This document shows, in pieces, positions 5,577 through 11,276 of a stretch of 11,276 bases of DNA (its first letter is position 1; each line of letters starts with the position of its first letter). The position numbers and the translations under genes are program-made. The stretch is from Pseudomonadota bacterium (GTDB lineage Bacteria; Pseudomonadota; Alphaproteobacteria; Rhizobiales; Xanthobacteraceae). Under the pieces are notes generated by a model, which saw only the letters and a list, made by a program, of their open reading frames with translations, was not told the DNA's origin and did not search any database. The DNA lies in assembly GCA_021779635.1 (NCBI GenBank), contig JAJYAH010000158.1, forward strand, positions 1 through 11,276, given 5' to 3'.

Positions 5577-5584
5577 TCTCCTTT
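5577..5584 (-). promoter_or_regulatory. Ribosome binding site that fixes the DUF2007 TTG start
   Basis: AAAGGAGA on the minus strand is a near-perfect Shine-Dalgarno sequence. The TTG codon at 5569 follows after 7 bases. No such site precedes the ATG at 5617, so the TTG is preferred. Confidence 0.8.
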
Positions 5585-5624
5585 GTCGGCCTGACGTCCG
5601 GGCTGCGCCAGCCGCATCGTGCCC

Positions 5625-5653
5625 TTGCCGCGTTACCCGGCACTTTCTATTGT
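5625..5653 (+). promoter_or_regulatory. Promoter candidate for the polyprenyl synthase gene
   Basis: TTGCCG (5625-5630) and TATTGT (5648-5653) are separated by 17 bases, a good sigma-70-like arrangement. Transcription would begin near 5660 and leave a leader of about 37 bases before the GTG at 5697. On the opposite strand TTGCCA (5682-5677) and GTATAA (5658-5653) could serve the divergent DUF2007 operon, so the two promoters may overlap. Confidence 0.42.
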
Positions 5654-5696
5654 TATACCGGAGCATAGAGCGAATGTGGCAAATGTGGAGACCTGC

Positions 5697-6707
5697 GTGG
5701 CGGTAATTGTACCCTTCGAGAGCCCCTCGGGCGCTTCGATCGACCAGCTGGTCGAGCTCGTCGCCGCCGACATGGAGCGCGTCAACGCCACGATTCTGTC
5801 CCGGACCGGTTCGGAAGTCACCATGATCCCCGAGGTCGCCAATCACCTGATTTCCTCAGGCGGCAAACGGCTGCGCCCGATGCTGACCCTGGCGATGGCG
5901 GGCCTCACCGGCTATTCCGGCGACGGCCATATCAAGCTCGCGGCTTCCGTCGAGTTCATGCATACCGCCACCTTGCTGCATGACGACGTGGTCGACGAAA
6001 GCGAATTGCGGCGCGGCAAGCTGTCCGCCCGCATGCTGTGGGGCAACGAGGCCAGCGTCCTGGTCGGCGACTTCCTGCTCGGCCAGGCCTTTCGCATGAT
6101 GGTCGAGGTCGGCTCGCTGCGCGCGCTCGACATTCTGTCGTCGGCCGCGGCGACGATCGCCGAAGGCGAAGTCATGCAGCTGGCGGCAGCGAAGAACACC
6201 GCAACCACCGAGGACGAATATCTCGCGGTCATCCGCGGCAAGACCGCCGAGCTGTTTGCCGCGGCCTGCGAGGTCGGCCCCGTGATCGCCAATCGCCCGA
6301 AGGCCGAGCAGACCGCCTGCCGCTCGGTCGGCATGAATCTGGGCATCGCGTTTCAACTGGTGGACGATGTGCTGGACTATGGCGGCAAGGCCGCCAAGCT
6401 CGGCAAGAACATCGGCGACGATTTCCGCGAGGGCAAGATCACGCTGCCGGTGGTGCTGGCGTTCCGCCGCGGCAATGACGGCGAGCGCGCCTTCTGGGTC
6501 AACGCGCTGGAGCGCGGCGAGATCGGCGACGGCGATCTCGATCACGCCATCGGCCTGATGACCAAGCACCGCGCGCTCGAGGACACCATCAACCGCGCCC
6601 AGCATTACGGCGCGATGGCGGTGGACGCGCTGGCGCTGTTTCCGGCTTCTGCAATGAAGACCGCGCTCGAACAGGTGGTGGCCTTCTGCCTGGCAAGGTC
6701 GCATTAA
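5697..6707 (+). CDS. Long-chain polyprenyl diphosphate synthase (quinone side chain; probably decaprenyl or octaprenyl)
   Basis: This trans-isoprenyl synthase condenses isopentenyl diphosphate units onto an allylic primer to make the ubiquinone side chain. The 336-aa product carries GGKRLRP (55-61), the first aspartate motif DDVVD (96-100) within LLHDDVVDESELRRG, EGEVMQL, and the second motif DDVLD (223-227) within FQLVDDVLDYGG, followed by KNIGDDFREGKITLPV. Ala at the fifth position before the first motif (A91) is small, as in E. coli IspB, and favours long chains. The exact length, perhaps C50 as in most ubiquinone-10 alphaproteobacteria, cannot be read here. The start is GTG 5697, 6 bases after GGAG (5687-5690); an upstream ATG at 5619 would add 26 residues unlike the family and overlap the promoter candidate. 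The gene converges with ispE, with 30 bases between them. Confidence 0.93.
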   Translation: MAVIVPFESPSGASIDQLVELVAADMERVNATILSRTGSEVTMIPEVANHLISSGGKRLRPMLTLAMAGLTGYSGDGHIKLAASVEFMHTATLLHDDVVDESELRRGKLSARMLWGNEASVLVGDFLLGQAFRMMVEVGSLRALDILSSAAATIAEGEVMQLAAAKNTATTEDEYLAVIRGKTAELFAAACEVGPVIANRPKAEQTACRSVGMNLGIAFQLVDDVLDYGGKAAKLGKNIGDDFREGKITLPVVLAFRRGNDGERAFWVNALERGEIGDGDLDHAIGLMTKHRALEDTINRAQHYGAMAVDALALFPASAMKTALEQVVAFCLARSH

Positions 6708-6737
6708 TCGAGGCAACTGATTACGACGGGAGCTATT

Positions 6738-7616
6738 CTAGCTCAACACCCCGGCATGCACCCACCATTGCGGATGATCGAGCTGAAGCTTCCGCGCGGC
6801 GGCTTGCGCATCGGCGCCGTTCTCGAAGATCGCAAAGCAGGTCGCGCCGGATCCGGACATCCGCGCCAGCCGCGCGCCGGCCGCGGCGCCGAGCCCCGAC
6901 AGCACCTCGCCGATGACCGGCTGAATCCGCATCGCCGGGGCTTCGAGATCGTTGCAGCCGGCGGCAAGCGCTTCAACCCAGTCGGCAATCGATGCGCCGC
7001 CTTCCGGCCGCGCCGTTGCCCGGATCACATCGGTGGCGCCCACCAGCAACTCGCCATTGCGCAGGCCCAGCGCGTCGAACACGTCCCGGGTCGCGACCGG
7101 AACCCGTGGATTGACCAGCACGCATGGCAATTCCGGCAGGCTCACCGGCAGCAAGCCCTCACCGACCCCGGTCATGACGCAGGCGCGCGAGGCCAGGCAA
7201 ACCGGCACGTCGGCGCCCGTCAGCTGCGCGACCTCGATCAGGCGCGCATCGCCGACCGCCAGTCCGTTGGCCTGCGCCAACAGCCGCAGCGCGGCGGCGG
7301 CATCGGCCGAACCGCCGCCGATTCCGGCCGCGACCGGCAGCACCTTGTCCAGGGTGAAACCGCCGGTCTTCAGACCGGGCACGCGCTCGCAAAGCAAATG
7401 CGCCGCCTTGAGCACCAGATTGTCCGATGTCGCGCCACAGGCCTGCGCCAGCGGTCCTGACATCGTCAGATCAAGTGCGGAACCGGGCGCGAGACTGAGG
7501 CGGTCGGCGCAATCGGCGAACGCCACCAGGCTTTCAAGCTCGTGGTAGCCGTCGACGCGGCGCCCAACCACCCGCAGGGTCAGGTTGACCTTGGCGCGCC
7601 CCTCCTCGATCAGCAT
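6738..7616 (-). CDS. ispE: 4-diphosphocytidyl-2-C-methyl-D-erythritol kinase
   Basis: IspE phosphorylates the 2-hydroxyl of CDP-methylerythritol with ATP, the fourth enzymatic step of the MEP isoprenoid pathway, in the cytoplasm. It is a GHMP kinase. The 292-aa sequence shows the N-terminal substrate motif AKVNL with K9, DGYHEL (22-27), the glycine-rich ATP loop PVAAGIGGGSADAAAALRLL (94-113), TGADVPVCL with D136 as the expected catalytic base, and the C-terminal ARMSGSGATCFAIF. The K9/D136 pair corresponds to K10/D141 of the E. coli enzyme as I remember it. ATG 7616 is the natural start; no strong ribosome site is visible. It lies 34 bases downstream of the TPR gene on the same strand, probably in one operon. 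Its TAG stop lies within a short inverted repeat (6730-6744). Confidence 0.95.
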   Translation of the reverse strand: MLIEEGRAKVNLTLRVVGRRVDGYHELESLVAFADCADRLSLAPGSALDLTMSGPLAQACGATSDNLVLKAAHLLCERVPGLKTGGFTLDKVLPVAAGIGGGSADAAAALRLLAQANGLAVGDARLIEVAQLTGADVPVCLASRACVMTGVGEGLLPVSLPELPCVLVNPRVPVATRDVFDALGLRNGELLVGATDVIRATARPEGGASIADWVEALAAGCNDLEAPAMRIQPVIGEVLSGLGAAAGARLARMSGSGATCFAIFENGADAQAAARKLQLDHPQWWVHAGVLS

Positions 7617-7650
7617 CGGCGATCAGTCCCAGCCCCTTGATCCCCCAGAA

Positions 7651-9447
7651 TCAGCCGCCCTTGCCGTCTTCTTTTTTCTTGTCCGCGGAAGCCGCCGAAG
7701 AGGTATCGTCCGGCAGGCCGTTTTCGATCTTGGCCTCGATCTTCGGCAAATCTTCCGGCTCGGGTTTCAGATCGCGGGCATGGGACCACTGGAATTTTGC
7801 TTCCAGGGTGCGGCCGACGCGCCAATAGGCGTCGCCCAGATGGTCGTTGATGGTCGGGTCTTCAGGCTTGAGATCGATCGCGCGCTCGAGGTTCTTCACC
7901 GCATCCTCGTAGTTGCCGATACGGTAATAGGCCCAGCCCAGCGAGTCCACGATGTAGCCGTCATCCGGGCGCTGATCGACGGCGCGCTTGATCATCTTCA
8001 TGCCCTCGTCGAGATTGATGCCCTGATCGATCCACGAATAGCCGAGATAGTTCAGCACATGGGGCTGCTCGGGCTGCAGCTCGAGCGCCTTGCGCATATC
8101 GGCTTCGGCCTTGTTCCACTGCTTGGAGCGCTCCTCGCAGATGCCGCGGTAGTAGTAGTAGACCGCGTTGGCCTTGTCTTCGCTGGCCTTGTCGTCGGGC
8201 TTCGGCAGCGCATCGATGCCTTGCGAATAGGTCACGACGCAATCGGCGAACTTCTTGCGGCCGCGCTCGATATTGCCGAGCGCCATGATGGCCTCGAGGT
8301 CCTTGGGATCCTCGGCCGTGACGCTCTTCAGGATCTTGATGGCCTCCTCGCTGCGGTCGGCGGCGTCGAGATCGGTCGCGAGCTGAATCTGCGCGTTGCG
8401 CTTCAGCGGCGAACTCGCCGGCATCCGTTCATAGATCTTGATCGCCATCGCCGGCTTCTTCACCGACTCGTAGAGATCGGCCAGCGACAGCAGCGCCAGC
8501 GGATGATTGGGCACGAGGTACAGCGAGAGCTGCAAATAGACCAGCGCGAGGTCTTCGCCGCCGCGGCGGGTCAGCGTCGCGCCGATGCCGTAAAGCGCCT
8601 CGGCAGCACCGGCCTGTGCGGAGTCCACCAGCGGCGGCAGCTTCTTGCCGGCCTTGGTCTCGCGCAGGCCTTCCAGCACCAGGGGATGCCGCGCGAGTTT
8701 CTTGTCGAAGGCCTCGTATACCGCCATCGCCGCCGGCTCATCCTTGTTGCGCGACAGCCAGCGCGCATAGGCGTCGGCGACGCGCAACATCGAATCGTCG
8801 AGCTTGTAGGCCCGCTCCAGGCGGGTGCCGGCGTCCTTTTCCTTGCCGGCGAGTTCGAGGATCATGCCGGAGTGCAGATCCTTGAAGATCGGATACCATT
8901 CCGGGCCGGTCAGCTTGTCGATGTTGGCAACCGCTGTCTTGCTGTCGCCGGCGCCGTAACTGGCCCAGCCCGACAGCAGCGTCGCCACCAGATCGGTGAT
9001 CGGCCCACGGATCGACTGATTGATGTTGAGCTGCGCGCTGGCGTATTTCTTCAGCTTCAGATCGCGCACGCCGACCACCAGCCGGGCCACGCGATTGGAT
9101 TTGTCGATCACCAGGATGCGGTCGGCAAGCTTGACGGCCTCGTCAATATCCCCGTCCGCGAGCGAGGAGATGAAGGCACGGTCGAGCAATTCGTTGTTCT
9201 TCGGATCGGTGCGAAGCGCCGAGCGATAGAACGTCGCCGCCGAACTCGCGTCCCGCTCCACGCTGGCATGGCGGGCGGCAAGATAGCTGCCCGACATCGT
9301 CAGCGACTTCAAATCGTGGCTGGTGGGAAATTGCGCCGAGTTGTCGGCCGGATGATCGGGGGTCTGCGCCGAAAGCGAGCCGGGCACCGCGAGCGCGGTG
9401 ATGGCGAGTGCGGCAATCGCGCAGCGATTTAAACGAATGGAAAACAT
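7651..9447 (-). CDS. Secreted tetratricopeptide-repeat protein
   Basis: The 598-aa product begins with a Sec signal peptide: basic N-terminus (IRLNR), hydrophobic AIAALAITALAV, and a likely signal peptidase I site after SLSA, before QTPD. I see no lipobox. The rest is a chain of TPR-like helical hairpins. The clearest lie in the C-terminal third, around residues 440-570, with YLGYSWIDQGINLDEGMKMI, DSLGWAYYRIGNYEDAVKNL and DHLGDAYWRVGRTLEAKFQW. A charged low-complexity tail (about 580-598) ends in KKKEDGKGG. It should act in the periplasm as a protein-binding scaffold. The start is ATG 9447 or the adjacent GTG 9450; AGGG lies 6 bases before the GTG. ispE follows at 34 bases. A TPR protein near ispE recalls Pseudomonas PA4667 (LbcA), which partners the CtpA protease; that link is inference. 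Confidence 0.9.
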   Translation of the reverse strand: MFSIRLNRCAIAALAITALAVPGSLSAQTPDHPADNSAQFPTSHDLKSLTMSGSYLAARHASVERDASSAATFYRSALRTDPKNNELLDRAFISSLADGDIDEAVKLADRILVIDKSNRVARLVVGVRDLKLKKYASAQLNINQSIRGPITDLVATLLSGWASYGAGDSKTAVANIDKLTGPEWYPIFKDLHSGMILELAGKEKDAGTRLERAYKLDDSMLRVADAYARWLSRNKDEPAAMAVYEAFDKKLARHPLVLEGLRETKAGKKLPPLVDSAQAGAAEALYGIGATLTRRGGEDLALVYLQLSLYLVPNHPLALLSLADLYESVKKPAMAIKIYERMPASSPLKRNAQIQLATDLDAADRSEEAIKILKSVTAEDPKDLEAIMALGNIERGRKKFADCVVTYSQGIDALPKPDDKASEDKANAVYYYYRGICEERSKQWNKAEADMRKALELQPEQPHVLNYLGYSWIDQGINLDEGMKMIKRAVDQRPDDGYIVDSLGWAYYRIGNYEDAVKNLERAIDLKPEDPTINDHLGDAYWRVGRTLEAKFQWSHARDLKPEPEDLPKIEAKIENGLPDDTSSAASADKKKEDGKGG

Positions 9448-9624
9448 CACGGTTCGCCCTAGCTCCAGGAATTTACGGCAGTACCTTGCGATCGATCTCG
9501 AATGCGAACCCCATCGTCGGCATCAAGCCATGTGACAATGCCGCGTTTGGCGTTCAACCGCAAGGATACGACGTGGCGAATCGATTGGCAGCAGGCCGGT
9601 GACCGCCGATTTTGCCAGCTTTGC

Positions 9625-9640
9625 CTGAAAACGCTTTCAG
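9625..9640. promoter_or_regulatory. 16-bp palindrome resembling a LacI-family operator
   Basis: CTGAAAACGCTTTCAG has perfect 6-bp arms (CTGAAA/TTTCAG) around ACGC. Its TGAAA..CG..TTTCA layout resembles operators of LacI/CcpA-type regulators. It lies in the 250-bp gap between the ETF-QO 3' end and the TPR gene, about 180 bases upstream of the TPR start. No regulator gene is in the window, and the same sequence could be a simple hairpin. The rest of the gap (9451-9697) shows no gene and no convincing promoter; a GCCGAC/GTCGGC hairpin at 9668-9683 follows the ETF-QO stop but has no U-run. Confidence 0.3.
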
Positions 9641-9697
9641 TGTGGCGGTATCGTGGCCGGCGGTCGCGCCGACGGGGGTCGGCTCACGCAATCGTGG

Positions 9698-11276
9698 TCA
9701 CATCGCCTCATAATTGGGTCCGCCGCCGCCCTCCGGCGGAACCCAGGTAATGTTGCCGTTGGGATCCTTCACGTCGCAGGTTTTGCAGTGGACGCAGTTC
9801 TGGGCGTTGATCTGGAAGCGCGGCCCGGCCGTCTCCTCGACCCATTCGTAGACGCCGGCCGGGCAGTAGCGATTGGAGGGGCCGGCATAGACATCGTGCT
9901 CGGACGTCTTCTGCAGGTTCATGTCGGCCACCTTCAGGTGAACCGGCTGGTCTTCTTCGTGATTGGTGTTGGAGAGGAACACCGACGACAGTTTATCGAA
10001 TGTAAGCTTGCCGTCAGGTTTCGGCGGCGCAATCGGCGTATGGGCCTTCGCCGGATCGAGCGTCTTGCGGTCGGGCTTGGCATGCGACAGCGTGCCGAAC
10101 AGCGAGAAGCCGAGCGTGTTGCACCACATGTCGATGGCGCCGAGCGGCACGCCGATCAGGGTGCCGAACCTCGACCACAGCGGTTTGACGTTGCGGATCT
10201 TGTACAGGTCCTTGCCGACCGGCGAACCGCGCCACGCCTTCTCGTAATCGACCAGTTCGTCATTGGCGCGGCCGGCGCCGAGCGCGGCAATGATGTGCTC
10301 GGCAGCCAACATGCCGCTGCCCATCGCGTTATGTACGCCCTTGATGCGCGGCACATTGACAAAGCCCGCCGCGCAGCCGATCAGCGCGCCGCCGGCAAAG
10401 CTCAGGCGCGGCACCGATTGATACCCGCCCTCGGTGATGGCGCGCGCGCCATAGGCGAGCCGCTTGCCGCCTTCAAACAGCGGGCGGATCGCCGGGTGGG
10501 TCTTGAAGCGCTGGAACTCATCGAACGGCGACAGATAGGGATCGTCGTAATTGAGATGCACGACAAAACCGATCGCCACCAGATTGTCGTCGTAATGGTA
10601 GATGAACGAGCCGCCACCGGTCGAGTTGTTCAGCGGCCAGCCGAACGAATGCTGGATCAGGCCCTTCTGGTGCTTGGCCGGATCGATCTGCCAGACCTCC
10701 TTGAGACCGATGCCGAATTTCGCGGGCTCGCTGTTGGCGTCGAGGGAAAATTTCGCGATCAATTGCTTGCTCAGGCTGCCGCGCGCGCCTTCGGCGAACA
10801 GGGTATATTTGCCGAGCAGTTCCATGCCGCGCGTGTAGGACGATTTGTGCGAGCCGTCCTTGGCGACGCCCATGTCGCCGGTCGCGATGCCGCGCACCGC
10901 GCCCTTTTCGTCGTACAGCACTTCGGTCGCAGCGAAGCCCGGATAGATTTCGACCCCAAGCGCCTCGGCCTTGCGCGCCAGCCAGCGGCACACATTGCCG
11001 AGCGAGCCGATATAGCAATGATGATTGTCCATCAGCGGCGGCATCGCGAAGCCCGGCAGCGGAATCGCCGAGCCCGCCGTCATCCAGTAGAACTTGTCGA
11101 CCTTGACCTGGGTCTTGAGCGGGCAGTCGGCGTCCTCGCGCCAGTCCGGAACGAGCTTGTCGAGCGACACCGGATCAATCACCGCGCCGGAGAGAATATG
11201 CGCGCCGACTTCCGAACCCTTCTCGACCACGACAACGCTGAGGTCCGGATTGATCTGCTTCAGCCGGATGGCGGCG
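9698..11276 (-). CDS. Electron-transfer flavoprotein:ubiquinone oxidoreductase (ETF-QO), 5' end missing
   Basis: ETF-QO takes electrons from reduced electron-transfer flavoprotein, mainly from fatty-acid and amino-acid oxidation, and passes them through FAD and a [4Fe-4S] cluster to ubiquinone at the inner membrane. 525 residues are visible up to the right edge, with the frame still open (AAIRLKQINPDLSVVVVEKG). The family is about 550 aa, so only the start with the GxGxxG FAD loop is missing. Visible landmarks are GAHILSGAVIDP, WLARKAEALGVEIYPGFAA, LFAEGARGSLSKQL, GGYQSVPRLSFAGGALIGCAAGFVN and GVHNAMGSGMLAAEH. The C-terminal ferredoxin-like part has CPAGVYE (Cys codon at 9865-9863) and CVHCKTC (Cys codons at 9796-9794, 9787-9785 and 9778-9776), giving the four cluster ligands in the expected C-x(n)-C-x2-C-x2-C order. 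A GTG at 11230 is an internal valine, not the start. Confidence 0.95.
   Translation of the reverse strand, partial: AAIRLKQINPDLSVVVVEKGSEVGAHILSGAVIDPVSLDKLVPDWREDADCPLKTQVKVDKFYWMTAGSAIPLPGFAMPPLMDNHHCYIGSLGNVCRWLARKAEALGVEIYPGFAATEVLYDEKGAVRGIATGDMGVAKDGSHKSSYTRGMELLGKYTLFAEGARGSLSKQLIAKFSLDANSEPAKFGIGLKEVWQIDPAKHQKGLIQHSFGWPLNNSTGGGSFIYHYDDNLVAIGFVVHLNYDDPYLSPFDEFQRFKTHPAIRPLFEGGKRLAYGARAITEGGYQSVPRLSFAGGALIGCAAGFVNVPRIKGVHNAMGSGMLAAEHIIAALGAGRANDELVDYEKAWRGSPVGKDLYKIRNVKPLWSRFGTLIGVPLGAIDMWCNTLGFSLFGTLSHAKPDRKTLDPAKAHTPIAPPKPDGKLTFDKLSSVFLSNTNHEEDQPVHLKVADMNLQKTSEHDVYAGPSNRYCPAGVYEWVEETAGPRFQINAQNCVHCKTCDVKDPNGNITWVPPEGGGGPNYEAM

Noticed and set aside
5856..6716. A 286-codon open frame on the minus strand opposite the polyprenyl synthase
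   Set aside because: Antisense shadow; the plus strand carries both aspartate-rich motifs and family length.
6730..6744. GAGCT/AGCTC hairpin between the convergent polyprenyl synthase and ispE genes as a shared terminator
   Set aside because: The stem is only 5 bp, overlaps the ispE stop codon and has no U-run on either strand.
7585..9432. A 615-codon open frame on the plus strand opposite the TPR gene and part of ispE
   Set aside because: It is the antisense shadow of the TPR gene in GC-rich DNA: rich in Arg, His, Gly and Leu with no recognisable domain, while the minus strand encodes a signal peptide and clear TPRs.

Overview
The window looks like chromosomal housekeeping DNA from a GC-rich alphaproteobacterium of the Bradyrhizobium / Rhodopseudomonas / Afipia group (Nitrobacteraceae). 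I infer this from the protein sequences as I know those families and from the kinds of palindromic intergenic repeats present; no database search was possible. Most genes are on the minus strand and are ordinary core genes. I see no integrase, transposase, CRISPR array, tRNA or rRNA.

Layout by ascending coordinate. (1) 1-2543, minus strand: a glycyl-tRNA synthetase operon, read glyQ (alpha subunit) -> tandem-CDGSH iron-sulfur protein -> DUF559 endonuclease-like protein -> glyS (beta subunit, running off the left edge). The DUF559 gene lies between two perfect 38-bp inverted copies of a GC-rich repeat and its reading frame runs through one of them. (2) 2544-3070: no credible gene, but two palindromic repeat elements, a nested stem-loop and possible promoter and terminator signals. 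(3) 3071-4292, minus strand: an S49 (SppA-type) peptidase followed by a 70-aa single-span membrane protein. (4) 4293-4568: a divergent intergenic region holding a 31-aa membrane microprotein ORF on the plus strand, with a good ribosome binding site, an EcfG-like promoter match and a 15-bp tandem repeat. (5) 4569-5569, minus strand: a TrmN6-type methyltransferase and upstream of it a DUF2007 gene that probably starts at TTG. (6) 5697-6707, plus strand: a long-chain polyprenyl diphosphate synthase starting at GTG, divergent from DUF2007 across 127 bp. (7) 6738-9447, minus strand: a secreted TPR protein followed by ispE. (8) 9698-11276, minus strand: electron-transfer flavoprotein:ubiquinone oxidoreductase, cut at its N-terminus by the right edge.

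Functional threads. IspE makes isoprenoid precursors, the polyprenyl synthase builds the quinone side chain from them, and ETF-QO reduces the finished ubiquinone, so the right half loosely concerns isoprenoids and quinones. The left half is glycine tRNA charging, with two extra genes lodged between the synthetase subunits. The points most worth a second look are the repeat-flanked DUF559 unit inside the glyQ-glyS operon, the 31-aa microprotein with a possible general-stress promoter, and the TPR-ispE pairing that recalls the Pseudomonas LbcA locus. I did not find a clearly new multi-gene system.
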